From Olivibacter sitiensis DSM 17696 (GTDB lineage Bacteria; Bacteroidota; Bacteroidia; Sphingobacteriales; Sphingobacteriaceae), in contig NZ_ATZA01000022.1 in NCBI RefSeq assembly GCF_000427965.1, forward strand, positions 1 to 64,000: a stretch of DNA of 64,000 nt, given 5' to 3'. Of this stretch, positions 17,100 to 26,661 are shown piece by piece. The position numbers and the translations under genes were made by a program. How positions within the stretch are numbered: the first letter of the stretch is position 1; each line of letters starts with the position of its first letter. Under the pieces are notes generated by a model. It had not been told where the DNA came from, made no database searches, and worked only from the letters and a program-made list of their open reading frames with translations.

Positions 17100-20000
17100 T
17101 AATCTTCTTCTTCTACGTTCATTTTGGCACTGAGTTTTTCTTGGATGTTTTGAAATATGATATACAAAACGGGAATAATGAAAATACCCAGAAAAACGCC
17201 GAACAACATTCCGCCAGCAGCGCCTATACTAATGGAGTGATTTCCAATGGCAGATGGGCCAACCGTCCACATGAGCGGCACTAAGCCTGCAACAAATGCC
17301 AGAGAGGTCATTAATATTGGACGTAAGCGCAATCTTGCACCCTCGATGGCCGAGTCATAGATGCTGAGACCTGCTTTTCGTTGCTGAACGGCAAATTCTA
17401 CGATGAGTATCGCATTTTTGGCCAATAGGCCGATGAGCATAATTAAACTTACCTGAACGTATATATTGTTTTGCAAACCTGCAAGGTTGACCGCCAGAAA
17501 AACACCAACAAGTCCAACAGGTACAGAAAGTAGGATGGCAAAAGGAAGAATATAGCTTTCGTATTGTGCGGCCAGTAGGAAGTAGACAAAGAGGATGCTC
17601 AGTCCAAAGATAAAGGCCGTCTGTCCGCCCGATTCGCGTTCTTCTAGGCTCATGCCTGTCCATTCGTAGCTGTAATTATTGTTCAGCTGAGCAGATGCCA
17701 CTTCTTCTACCACTTTCATGGCATCGCCAGTGCTATAGCCGGGAGCAGGTGTCGCATTGATGGTAATGGCATTGAAGAGATTGTACCTTGTAACCGTTTC
17801 AGGGCCTTGCTTTTTTACTAGTTTTATCAACGTATTTACAGGGACCATATCGCCGCGACTGTTTTTTACAAATATGTTCTTGAACGTTTCTGGACTGATG
17901 GTCTGCTGTAATTCTCCTTGCATGAAGATGCTGTATAGGCGCCCAAAGCGGCTGAAGTTGCCTATTCGAGCTCTACCGTAGTAGTTGGCTATAGTTGTCA
18001 TCATTTCTTTTACGTTCACACCCAGTGTTTGTGCCTTTACATAGTCTATTTCCAGTAAATATTGGGGAAATGTGGCTTTGAAGGGCGTAAATGCAGTGGC
18101 AATTTCGTCGTGCTTTAGCAGCTCGTTTATGAAATTGTCGGATACGTCCGCGAAGGTGGCAAAGGAACCTCCTAACCTGTCTTGTAATACGAACTCCAGA
18201 CCACTGAAATCACCAAAGCCTTGTACCGTTGGTCTGGGGAATATATTGAATGTAGCGCCATTTACTTGCGCTAAATCTTGCTTTAAGGTGTCTATGATGG
18301 CGCTGATGTTCTTAATATTGCCACGTTCTCCATATTCCTTAAGGTTAATATATGCGGTACCAAAGGACGGACTCACGGTAGCAAACAGGGCATTGTCGCC
18401 AGCGATGGTAGTCATGCTGGCTATCTGCGGACGTTTCCTTAAGATGCTATCCGCTTTGTCCAGCAGTTCTTCGCTCCTTCCCAAGGACGCGCCGGGTGGC
18501 AGAGCCATGGTCAAGGTTAGAAAGCTGTCATCTTCGGTAGGGATAAAGCTCTTAGGAGTTCTGTTCATGGCAAAAAGGCCCAGCAATGTGACAATGGCTA
18601 GTCCGCACATGCTCAGTGTCTTTCTGTTCATCAGGAAGTGTAGGGAGCGAATGTATTTGTTCGTTAATATATCGAACCACATATTGAAGCGCGTGAAAAA
18701 GCCCTGTACATATTTACCGATCAATGTTCGTTTGGGCTTAGCTTTATATTCTCCTTCATGCTCCTTATGCGGATTTTTTAACAAAAGGGCACAGAGTGCG
18801 GGACTAAGGGTGAGTGCATTTAATGCCGAGATGAGGATGGCAGTGGCCAGAGTATAGGCAAACTGTTGATAGAAGATACCTGCCGGACCCTGCATGAAAC
18901 CAACAGGTAAGAATACTGCCGCCATGACCATGGTGATGGATAGGATTGCTCCGGTGATTTCGCCCATTGCGGATATGGTTGCCTTGCGTGCCGATAGTCC
19001 CGTTCGTTCCATTTTTTGGTGTACGGCCTCCACTACAACGATGGCATCATCTACCACGATGCCTATGGCCAGCACTAGGGCGAACATAGTGAGCACATTG
19101 ATGGAAAAGCCAAAGACCTGGAGAAAAAAGAAGGTACCCACCAGAGAAACAGGGATCGTTATGGCTGGAATTAGGGTAGATCTGAGATCCTGCAAGAAGA
19201 TAAACACAATAATGAATACCAGAATGAAAGCTTCAAAAAGCGTATGTTGGACTTGGTTGATGGATTCATTAATTTGATCCCGAACGCTATAAGTAATCTC
19301 ATACTTCATTCCTTTTGGAAAAGCCTGACTTAGTCTTTCGAGCACCTTTCTTATACCTTCGTCTATTTCCACTGCATTGGAACCACTATTTTGCGTAATG
19401 TTCAACGTCAGTCCAGGATGCCCATCCACCTTGTTGTTTGCACTAATATTGGATGAGCCCAGCTCGATTCTTGCCACATCCCGCAGGTACAGTACCGATC
19501 CATCGTCATTGGTTCGAATCGGTATTTCGTTGTATTCTTCTGGCAATACAAAGCGTCCGCGATGCAACAGTACGGTTTCAAAAGCCTCTTTAGAAGCCTC
19601 ACCAAATTTCCCTGGAGCTATTTCGAAGTTTTGGGATTCAATAGCCTTTCGTACGTCTTGCGTAGACAGGTTGTAGAGTGCCAGCTTATCTGGATTGAGC
19701 CAAATGCGCATGGAGTAATCTCTAGCGCCTACTCGTCCAACGCCTGCAACGCCAGGTACGCGTGAAAGTTCCCTGTTGACGTTGATTTGGGCATAGGCCT
19801 GAATGAACGTTTCGTCGTAGTTGTGATCTTCGCTAAAAATATTGATGGTCATGATTACCCCGTTTTGTCTGGGGGTAACGCTGATGCCTGATTCGTTTAC
19901 CTCTGGAGGTATGAGGCTAGCAGCTCTTGATACGCGTGTTTGCACATTTACAGCTGCTTGATCGGGATCAGTTCCACTGGTGAAGAAAATATTAATGGTG

Positions 20001-20263
20001 CCCGTTCCGGAGTTGCTGGATGTAGAGCGCATATAGGTCATATTCGGCACTCCGTTTATTGCTTCTTCTACAGGAAGGAGTACACTTTGTGCTACTGTTT
20101 CTGCATTTGCTCCAGGATAGGTCATAGACACAGTAACACTGGGAGGTGCAATCTCGGGAAAGCGCGTAATGGGCAATTGAATCATGCCCACTATACCCAG
20201 TATGACCAAGAGAATGGATATAACGGTTGCCAGTACGGGTCTATTTATGATTGTTTTGAGCAT
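17099..20263 (-). CDS. RND efflux pump inner-membrane subunit (HAE1 family)
   Basis: 1054-aa proton-driven drug exporter of the AcrB/MexB type. The N-terminus (IINRPVLATVISILLVILG) is the first membrane helix, and PGANAETVAQSVLLPVEEAINGV marks the pore domain. GIVVDDAIVVVEAVHQKM in helix 4 carries the two aspartates that relay protons, and the last 200 residues hold helices 8-12 with GLLAKNAILIVEFA. Length and order match a full pump. It lies between the adaptor gene (67 bp upstream) and the outer-membrane channel (1-nt overlap). No regulator gene is adjacent, so the inducer is not evident; hydrophobic drugs or bile-like compounds are usual for this family. Confidence 0.95.
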   Translation of the reverse strand: MLKTIINRPVLATVISILLVILGIVGMIQLPITRFPEIAPPSVTVSMTYPGANAETVAQSVLLPVEEAINGVPNMTYMRSTSSNSGTGTINIFFTSGTDPDQAAVNVQTRVSRAASLIPPEVNESGISVTPRQNGVIMTINIFSEDHNYDETFIQAYAQINVNRELSRVPGVAGVGRVGARDYSMRIWLNPDKLALYNLSTQDVRKAIESQNFEIAPGKFGEASKEAFETVLLHRGRFVLPEEYNEIPIRTNDDGSVLYLRDVARIELGSSNISANNKVDGHPGLTLNITQNSGSNAVEIDEGIRKVLERLSQAFPKGMKYEITYSVRDQINESINQVQHTLFEAFILVFIIVFIFLQDLRSTLIPAITIPVSLVGTFFFLQVFGFSINVLTMFALVLAIGIVVDDAIVVVEAVHQKMERTGLSARKATISAMGEITGAILSITMVMAAVFLPVGFMQGPAGIFYQQFAYTLATAILISALNALTLSPALCALLLKNPHKEHEGEYKAKPKRTLIGKYVQGFFTRFNMWFDILTNKYIRSLHFLMNRKTLSMCGLAIVTLLGLFAMNRTPKSFIPTEDDSFLTLTMALPPGASLGRSEELLDKADSILRKRPQIASMTTIAGDNALFATVSPSFGTAYINLKEYGERGNIKNISAIIDTLKQDLAQVNGATFNIFPRPTVQGFGDFSGLEFVLQDRLGGSFATFADVSDNFINELLKHDEIATAFTPFKATFPQYLLEIDYVKAQTLGVNVKEMMTTIANYYGRARIGNFSRFGRLYSIFMQGELQQTISPETFKNIFVKNSRGDMVPVNTLIKLVKKQGPETVTRYNLFNAITINATPAPGYSTGDAMKVVEEVASAQLNNNYSYEWTGMSLEERESGGQTAFIFGLSILFVYFLLAAQYESYILPFAILLSVPVGLVGVFLAVNLAGLQNNIYVQVSLIMLIGLLAKNAILIVEFAVQQRKAGLSIYDSAIEGARLRLRPILMTSLAFVAGLVPLMWTVGPSAIGNHSISIGAAGGMLFGVFLGIFIIPVLYIIFQNIQEKLSAKMNVEEED

Positions 20264-20330
20264 AAATTAGTATATAGATATATCTTGTGTCGTATAAATT
20301 ACGGATAGGCTGTCGCCGACGTAACTTTTA

Positions 20331-21491
20331 TTACTGATTTTGAATTTGCGGTTTAATTTTCATGCCATCTTCCAGCTTTTCAATGCCCGATAACACGATG
20401 AGCTCATTTGGTCGCAATCCCTCCTTCACGATATAGTTGGCGCCACTTGTGCCGTCAAGGATGATGGGACGCATCTTGACGATGTTGTCGGGTGTCACGG
20501 TGTAAACGAACACTTTATCCTGAAGTTCGGTAGTGGTTACCTGTGGAATAAGGATAACACCGGGCTTGCGTTCTTCCATTTTTAAGGTTCCGGTATTGCC
20601 CGAGCGCAATATGTTTTTTTCGTTAGGGAACTTGGCCCTTAGGGAAATGGCTCCCGTATTCCGATTTACCTGTCCATCAATGGCATCGACTATCCCTCGC
20701 TCTCCATATTCTGTACCATCTGCCAATATCAGCCGTACGTAGGGGATGATGTCGTTTGTCTCTGCCACACTAGTCGAATCGGGCAAATCAATACCCTTGG
20801 TGAAATGTAAGAAATCGGCCTCACTCATGGAAAAGTATACATAGACTTCATGAGTGTCTGATAGTGTAGTGATTGCCTGAGAGTCGTTTTTCGTGACCAA
20901 GTTGCCAATCCGCTTCGGTATACGTCCTATATAGCCACTTACTGGAGCTTTGATAATCGTAAAGTCGAGATTTATTTTTGCGGTTGCTACGGCAGTGGCC
21001 GCTTGTTGAACGGATGCTTGCGCTACTTGATAGTTGGCTTGAGCGGTGCGCAGCTGCACATCGGAAATGACATCGTTCTCAACCAGGGGCCGCAACCTTT
21101 CCACTTCCAAAGCCGCATTTTTTAGTTTTGCTTTTTCTACCGTTTCTTCTGCTACTGCATTTTTAAGCGCTTCCCGATATGGGAGTTCGTTTACTTTGAA
21201 CAAATCTTGGCCCTTATGTACGTACGCTCCTTCATCGACAAAGATGTTTTCGAGGATACCCTCAACCTGTGGTCTTATCTCTACATTCACTTTACCTTCT
21301 ATGGTTCCTATATAATCCCTTACTGTCAATGCCGTACCTGTATCAACCTTGAAGACCGGTAAAGCCAGAAGGTCTTTTTCGTCTTTTTCGTTTTCGGAAG
21401 AACCGGAGCCGCAGTTAGCGAATCCGAATATAACAAATGTGGATAATAGCAATAAAATGAGTGATTTAAGCTGTTTGCGTTTTTTTTTCAT
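20331..21491 (-). CDS. RND efflux periplasmic adaptor lipoprotein
   Basis: 386-aa membrane-fusion protein linking the inner-membrane pump to the outer-membrane channel. The signal peptide ends in a lipobox with cysteine near residue 27 (FANCGSG). The lipoyl halves are VNVEIRPQVEGILENIFVDE and APVSGYIGRIPKRIGNLV. Between them lies an alpha-helical hairpin (about residues 105-165) rich in A, Q and V (VAQASVQQAATAVATAKINL). Beta-barrel and membrane-proximal domains follow (GNTGTLKMEERKPGVILIPQ). It is the first gene of the three-gene efflux operon, so its promoter should lie in 21492-21600. Confidence 0.93.
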   Translation of the reverse strand: MKKKRKQLKSLILLLLSTFVIFGFANCGSGSSENEKDEKDLLALPVFKVDTGTALTVRDYIGTIEGKVNVEIRPQVEGILENIFVDEGAYVHKGQDLFKVNELPYREALKNAVAEETVEKAKLKNAALEVERLRPLVENDVISDVQLRTAQANYQVAQASVQQAATAVATAKINLDFTIIKAPVSGYIGRIPKRIGNLVTKNDSQAITTLSDTHEVYVYFSMSEADFLHFTKGIDLPDSTSVAETNDIIPYVRLILADGTEYGERGIVDAIDGQVNRNTGAISLRAKFPNEKNILRSGNTGTLKMEERKPGVILIPQVTTTELQDKVFVYTVTPDNIVKMRPIILDGTSGANYIVKEGLRPNELIVLSGIEKLEDGMKIKPQIQNQ

Positions 21492-21886
21492 TTATAAAGT
21501 ATATTTCTATTTAAAAAAGACAACGCACCAGATACACGTGTCGTTTTGTATAAACCAACTAGTATTGAAATTTGTTGGATTAGCTGACTTAAAAAAGCAT
21601 TTTTTGTGCCAATGTGCTTATTTGTTATATCAGGGAGTTTTTGCTGCACTTATTTTAGGAGCAATGACTTTTAACGATAGTCGTGCTGCAGGGTTGTCTT
21701 AAACGTTTCCGATAACGATTGCGTGATTAAAGCGTGTGAAATGCTTGGTTCCCTATGTTTATAATCGTAAAATTGTATGGATTCGATATGCAATGGGTGA
21801 AGGCAATCGCTAGAGTACCTATCCATAGCAAGGTACGAAACTTTGATATTGAATGTTTTTAACTAACCAACGAATTTAAACTTTAT
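21492..21886. other. 395-bp divergent intergenic region
   Basis: It separates the efflux operon (minus) from the hexuronate genes (plus). Besides the CGTT-N6-AACG inverted site at 21701-21720 it holds AT-rich stretches near both starts and no open frame that looks coding. No -7 element with a full match was found for either side. Confidence 0.5.
21701..21720. promoter_or_regulatory. Candidate operator upstream of uxaC
   Basis: CGTT (21704-21707) and AACG (21714-21717) form an inverted pair around TCCGAT in AAACGTTTCCGATAACGATT. LacI- and GntR-family hexuronate repressors bind short palindromes of this kind. It is 166 bp before uxaC, rather far, so the call is weak. Confidence 0.25.
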
Positions 21887-23290
21887 ATGAAACCATTTTT
21901 GGACGAGCACTTTCTTTTAAAAACAAAGTCTGCGCAAACGCTTTATCATGAATTTGCTAAGGATATGCCCATTGTGGATTATCATTGTCATTTATCCCAA
22001 AGGCAAATTCAGGAAAATGCACGGTTTGATAATATTACACAGGTTTGGCTGAATGGCGATCATTATAAATGGCGTGCCATGCGGGCGAATGGGGTAGATG
22101 AAAAGTATGTTACAGGCAATGCTCCCGACAGGGAAAAATTTCGGAAATGGGCAGAAACGGTACCGTATACCATGCGCAATCCCTTATATCATTGGACTCA
22201 CATGGAATTGCAACGCTATTTTGATGTGCATGAATTGCTAGATGGGAAGAGCGCTGATGCTATCTATGACAGATGCAAGGAGCGATTGAGCAAGGAGGAT
22301 TATCGAGTGAGAGGCTTGCTGTCAAAGATGAACGTAAAGAAAATCTGTACGACAGATGATCCAATAGATGATTTGGCCTACCATCGGGCATTGCGTGATG
22401 AGGGGTATGATATCCAGGTGCTTCCAGCTTTCCGTCCAGATAAGGCGATGGATGTTTCTGATGCCAACATGTTTGGGGAATATGTGAAGCAGTTGGAGGA
22501 AGTGACCGATATAGCCATTCATTCCCTGTCTGATTACTTAAAAGCCCTGAAGCAGCGTCATGACTATTTCCATGAACATGGTGCCCGTGTATCGGATCAT
22601 GGTTTGGAAGAAATTTATGCAGAAGACTACACTGATGAGGAGGTGACGAAAGCCTTTGAAGTGATTTTGTCCGGAAAAAACTTGGACGTGGTAAAGCAGA
22701 GAAAATTCAAGTCGGCGATGTTGATTCACTTCGCAGAGTGGGATGCGGATAAAAACTGGGTGCAACAATATCATTTGGGAGCTTTGCGAAACAATAACCA
22801 CCGTATGTTGAAACTATTGGGAGCCGATACGGGATGGGATTCAATTGGCGATTTTTCACAAGCGAAGGCCTTATCGAAATTCTTGAACAACTTGGACAAG
22901 GAAAATAAACTAGCCAAGACGATATTGTACAATCTCAATCCCTCTTGGAATGAGGTGATGGCGTCCATGACAGGAAATTTCAACGACGGGTCTTTTCCCG
23001 GAAAGGTTCAGTATGGCTCCGCATGGTGGTTCTTGGACCAAAAAGATGGCATGACCAAACAATTGAATGCACTGAGCAATATGGGACTGTTAAGCCGCTT
23101 CGTTGGGATGTTGACTGACTCGCGAAGTTTTCTGTCTTTCCCCAGACACGAGTATTTCCGTAGATTGTTATGTGACCTCTTTGGCGACGACATAGAGCAA
23201 GGTGAATTGCCCAACGATATTTCTTGGGTAGGGAAAATAATCCAGGATATTTGTTACAATAATATTAACCAATACATTGATTGGCCATAG
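21887..23290 (+). CDS. uxaC: Glucuronate isomerase
   Basis: 467-aa metal-dependent isomerase that turns D-glucuronate into D-fructuronate and D-galacturonate into D-tagaturonate, the first cytosolic step of hexuronate breakdown. The N-terminal metal motif VDYHCHL (near residue 30) is followed by WKWRAMRANGV-like sequence (HYKWRAMRANGVDE), CTTDDP near 152, AFRPDKAMD and the C-terminal LTDSRSFLSFPRHEYFRRLLCD. Length and order match the family. The transporter gene follows 29 bp downstream, which makes a substrate-uptake and first-step pair. The later enzymes (uxaB/uxuB, uxaA/uxuA, kdgK) are not in the window. Confidence 0.95.
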   Translation: MKPFLDEHFLLKTKSAQTLYHEFAKDMPIVDYHCHLSQRQIQENARFDNITQVWLNGDHYKWRAMRANGVDEKYVTGNAPDREKFRKWAETVPYTMRNPLYHWTHMELQRYFDVHELLDGKSADAIYDRCKERLSKEDYRVRGLLSKMNVKKICTTDDPIDDLAYHRALRDEGYDIQVLPAFRPDKAMDVSDANMFGEYVKQLEEVTDIAIHSLSDYLKALKQRHDYFHEHGARVSDHGLEEIYAEDYTDEEVTKAFEVILSGKNLDVVKQRKFKSAMLIHFAEWDADKNWVQQYHLGALRNNNHRMLKLLGADTGWDSIGDFSQAKALSKFLNNLDKENKLAKTILYNLNPSWNEVMASMTGNFNDGSFPGKVQYGSAWWFLDQKDGMTKQLNALSNMGLLSRFVGMLTDSRSFLSFPRHEYFRRLLCDLFGDDIEQGELPNDISWVGKIIQDICYNNINQYIDWP

Positions 23291-23319
23291 GCTAAAAAGA
23301 AAAATAGAAAACTTAAATT

Positions 23320-24687
23320 ATGTACGAAACAAAAATTGGACGTTATCGTTGGACGATTTGCGCTCTTTTATTCTTTGCAACCACCATCAATTACCTAGAT
23401 CGCCAAGTGTTGAGTTTGTTGCACCCTACTTTGGAGGCAGAGTTTGGCTGGACCAATAGCGACTATGCCAATATCACGGCGGCCTTTCAATTCATGTATG
23501 CTCTTTCCATGTTATTTGCTGGTAGGTTCATAGACTGGTTAGGTACCAAATGGGGCTATGGCATTGCTCTAGTTGTGTGGTCCTTGGGGGCCATTATCCA
23601 TGCGGGGGCCATCCCTATAGGTCAAGGGGTAGTGAACATATTGGCCGTATTGGGTTTCACAGGGCTATCCGTTTCGGTCGTCGGTTTCATCGTCGCCAGG
23701 AGTGTGCTTGCATTTGGGGAATCGGGCAATTTTCCGGCAGCCATTAAGGCCACGGCCGAGTACTTCCCCAAAAAAGAACGGGCCTTTGCCACTGGTATCT
23801 TCAATTCTGGATCCAATATAGGAGCCATATTGGCTCCATTGACTGTACCATGGATTGCTTCGCATTGGGGCTGGCAGAGCGCCTTTATTATCATCGGAGC
23901 GATAGGGTTTTTATGGCTCATATTTTGGTTCATTTTCTATGACAAGCCGGAGAAGCAGAAAAGGCTTTCCAAAGAAGAAATGGATTACATCTTGGTGGAC
24001 GTAGAGAAGGCCAATATAGTGCCCGTAGGAGAAAAGGAAAAACCGGTGAAATGGGTCAAGTTGTTGGGCTACCGACAGACTTGGGCCTTTTTCGTCGGCA
24101 AGTTTATGACAGATGGTGTATGGTGGTTTTTTCTATTCTGGCTGCCGGCCTATCTCAATGCACAGTATGGCATGACTGGGACGGATATTATGCTGCCATT
24201 GGCCGTACTGTACAGCATGACCATGATTGGCAGTATTGGTGGGGGCTACTTTCCGGTCTACTTCATCAATAAAGGGATGACGCCTTATGATGGCCGTATG
24301 AAGGCCATGTTCATCATCGCTCTTTTTCCCATACTCATTCTGATGGCCCAACCATTGGGCGGGATTACTTTTTGGTTGCCTGTGTTGCTCATAGGCATAG
24401 GTGCATCGGCCCATCAGGCTTGGTCTGCCAATATATTCACCACGGTATCCGATATGTTCCCGAAGAAAGCCGTGGCCTCGGTGACGGGTATAGGAGGCAT
24501 GGCTGGGGGCTTGGGTGGAGTAGTTATCTCCAAGCTAGGAGGGGCATTATTTGACCATTATAAGGCAATGGGCAATATTCAGACAGGTTACACCATCATG
24601 TTCGCTATCTGCGCCGTGAGCTATGTGATCGCATGGACCGTCATGAAGTTCTTGGTGCCTAAATACAAGCCTATTACGGATCTGTAA
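23320..24687 (+). CDS. exuT: Hexuronate transporter, MFS (ExuT type)
   Basis: 455-aa major-facilitator transporter of the anion:cation symporter group, probably importing glucuronate or galacturonate with protons. Twelve hydrophobic segments are visible. The first ends in FFATTINYLDRQVLSLL, the signature of ExuT/GudP carriers, and the loop between helices 2 and 3 has the MFS motif FAGRFIDWLGTKWGY. FGESGNFPAAIKATAEYFPKKERAFATGIFNSGSNIG is the family-specific helix 4-5 region. It follows uxaC by 29 bp, which supports hexuronate as substrate. Confidence 0.88.
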   Translation: MYETKIGRYRWTICALLFFATTINYLDRQVLSLLHPTLEAEFGWTNSDYANITAAFQFMYALSMLFAGRFIDWLGTKWGYGIALVVWSLGAIIHAGAIPIGQGVVNILAVLGFTGLSVSVVGFIVARSVLAFGESGNFPAAIKATAEYFPKKERAFATGIFNSGSNIGAILAPLTVPWIASHWGWQSAFIIIGAIGFLWLIFWFIFYDKPEKQKRLSKEEMDYILVDVEKANIVPVGEKEKPVKWVKLLGYRQTWAFFVGKFMTDGVWWFFLFWLPAYLNAQYGMTGTDIMLPLAVLYSMTMIGSIGGGYFPVYFINKGMTPYDGRMKAMFIIALFPILILMAQPLGGITFWLPVLLIGIGASAHQAWSANIFTTVSDMFPKKAVASVTGIGGMAGGLGGVVISKLGGALFDHYKAMGNIQTGYTIMFAICAVSYVIAWTVMKFLVPKYKPITDL

Positions 24688-24736
24688 ATAGATGCGGAAC
24701 GTGCAAATGCCTGCGAAAAAATTGTGAGAAAAGATT

Positions 24737-24769
24737 AGCGCAAGAGTTGAATAAGACGATTCTTGTGCT
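24737..24769 (+). terminator. Possible terminator after exuT
   Basis: AGCGCAAGA (24737-24745) pairs with TCTTGTGCT (24761-24769), with one G-T pair. No T run follows directly; a run of T begins near 24782. Moderate call based on position. Confidence 0.38.
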
Positions 24770-24831
24770 ATTTGGTGAATTCTTTTTTTATTTTGTTGTA
24801 TCAAAAGTTTAAAAACGGGTAATTTTATGCC

Positions 24832-26436
24832 ATGATACATCAAAACTTGCTTTTAGTACTTTCGCTGTTCTTCATGATGTCCCTGCTGTACATGCTCAGC
24901 CAGCGACTGAAGATATCTTATCCTATTTTTCTGGTCATTGGGGGACTCGCCATCAGCTTCATTCCCGGCGTGCCTCATATAAGTGTAGAGCCTGATCTTA
25001 TATTTTTGATATTTTTGCCCCCCTTATTGTTTGAGGCTGCTTGGGGTAGTTCTTGGAACCATCTGTGGAATTGGAGGCGGTCTATTCTCATATTGGGTTT
25101 TGGATTGGTATTGGTCACTTCGGCCGCAATTGCTTTTTTTTCAGTTCAAATTATACCGGGATTTACATTGGCCCTCGGTTTTTTGCTTGGGGGCATCATA
25201 TCGCCACCGGATGCTGTGGCGGCTACTTCTGTATTGAAGGGTATGAGCGTACCCAAGAGGGGACTAGCTATTCTGGAGGGTGAAAGTTTGGTGAACGATG
25301 CAGCCTCCCTGACTATATTCCGATTTGCTATTGCAGCTATTTTGACTGGTCAGTTTGTGCTTGAGGAAGCGACCGTCGAGTTCTTTGAATTGGCTGTAAT
25401 GGGTGTATTCGTTGGCCTCGTAATTGCGCATATACTTTATTTTGTATTGCGTTATTGGGTGAAAGGATCCAGTATTACTACTCCTATGACGTTGATAGCT
25501 CCGTATCTAATGTATATCGTTGCCGAAGAATTTGAATGGTCTGGTGTATTGGCTGCTGTGAGCGGTGGGCTTTTTCTGTCTTTTCGGTCTAGTGATTATC
25601 TCAACTACGATACGCGTTTGCAGACAAAGGAAGTGTGGTCTACGGTTGGGTTTCTATTAAATGGTTTTGTTTTTATATTGATCGGATTGGAACTTCCTGT
25701 AATCGTGGAAGGGCTAGGCAGTTATTCAATGGAGGAAGCTATACGTTATGCATTAATCATCAGCGCAATGGTTATTGTTATCCGTATTGTCCTTGTTTAC
25801 CTTTCTGCTTTCATTCCTCGTCTACTTAGCAAAAGAATTAGGGAAAAAGAGCGTAGTCCAGGACTTAAACTACCGTTTATTATCGGCTGGGCAGGTATGC
25901 GGGGAGTGGTTTCGTTGGCATCCGCCTTGGCCATTCCGCTCACGCTAAATAATGGTTCGGAATTTCCTCACCGCAATTTGATCTTGTTTATTACGTTTGC
26001 CGTTATCTTGGTTACGTTGGTCTTTCAAGGACTTACTTTGCCATTATTCTTGAAGCTGCTTAAGGTGGAGGAAGTGGATATCTATATTCCGGAAGAGGAG
26101 CAAATAGAGGCTATTCGATTAGAGTTAGGGAAACAATCGATCGAATATTTGGATACCAACTACAGTTATGAAATGGGGCAATATGAAACAATTGCACGTA
26201 TAAAGGAGCAGCTAGAGCGAAGCGTCGCGGCGGCCGAAGCCACGTCAAATGAAGATGACAAGAAACAAGCGCTAAAGTCCGTTCGTGGGTTATATCGCAA
26301 AATAATGCTTGAACTTGTGTCTTTGCGAAGGCAGGGATTGAATAAATTTCGCTTAGAAAAGAAATACGATGACGAGGTGTTGCGACTGATGGAAAACAAT
26401 CTTGACTTGGAGGAAGCTAGGTTAAATAGGGACTAG
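24832..26436 (+). CDS. Na+/H+ antiporter (CPA1 family)
   Basis: 534-aa cation/proton antiporter of the NhaP/NHE type in the inner membrane. Twelve or so hydrophobic segments fill residues 1-410. Transport-site motifs are visible: FLPPLLFEAAW near 65, GGIISPPDAVAATSVLKG near 122 with the conserved aspartate, LEGESLVNDAASLTIFR near 148 with the ND pair, and GWAGMRGVVSLASALAIP near 350. The last 110 residues form a charged cytosolic tail with predicted coiled-coil character (EQLERSVAAAEATSNEDDKKQ). It stands alone; ion specificity (Na+ or K+) cannot be judged. Confidence 0.9.
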   Translation: MIHQNLLLVLSLFFMMSLLYMLSQRLKISYPIFLVIGGLAISFIPGVPHISVEPDLIFLIFLPPLLFEAAWGSSWNHLWNWRRSILILGFGLVLVTSAAIAFFSVQIIPGFTLALGFLLGGIISPPDAVAATSVLKGMSVPKRGLAILEGESLVNDAASLTIFRFAIAAILTGQFVLEEATVEFFELAVMGVFVGLVIAHILYFVLRYWVKGSSITTPMTLIAPYLMYIVAEEFEWSGVLAAVSGGLFLSFRSSDYLNYDTRLQTKEVWSTVGFLLNGFVFILIGLELPVIVEGLGSYSMEEAIRYALIISAMVIVIRIVLVYLSAFIPRLLSKRIREKERSPGLKLPFIIGWAGMRGVVSLASALAIPLTLNNGSEFPHRNLILFITFAVILVTLVFQGLTLPLFLKLLKVEEVDIYIPEEEQIEAIRLELGKQSIEYLDTNYSYEMGQYETIARIKEQLERSVAAAEATSNEDDKKQALKSVRGLYRKIMLELVSLRRQGLNKFRLEKKYDDEVLRLMENNLDLEEARLNRD

Positions 26437-26600
26437 ACAGAAAATGAATTTTGTAAGGATAGCAGCATTGCATTTTAAGTTGTGAAAAAAGAGTTTTTGG
26501 ATACTTAAGTTTTTTTATTTAATCCTGTTCTGATATTTAAGTGGATTAATGGGCTTGCTTAATATGAAGGAGGGCGTGTCGTAATCCGATATCTGAAATA

Positions 26601-26635
26601 AAAAATCCTGTATCAGTTTACGATACAGGATTTTT
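26601..26635. terminator. Bidirectional terminator between the antiporter and gldM
   Basis: AAAAATCCTGTATC (26601-26614) pairs perfectly with GATACAGGATTTTT (26622-26635) around a 7-nt loop. The A run and T run make it active in both directions. It ends the gldLM transcript directly after gldM. Confidence 0.9.
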
Positions 26636-26661
26636 ATGTATAAGATTTTTTAGTCAGAAGA

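Noticed and set aside
18072-18857. 261-aa frame antisense to the RND pump gene
   Set aside because: Lies wholly inside a conserved pump gene; serine- and leucine-rich translation typical of an antisense shadow.
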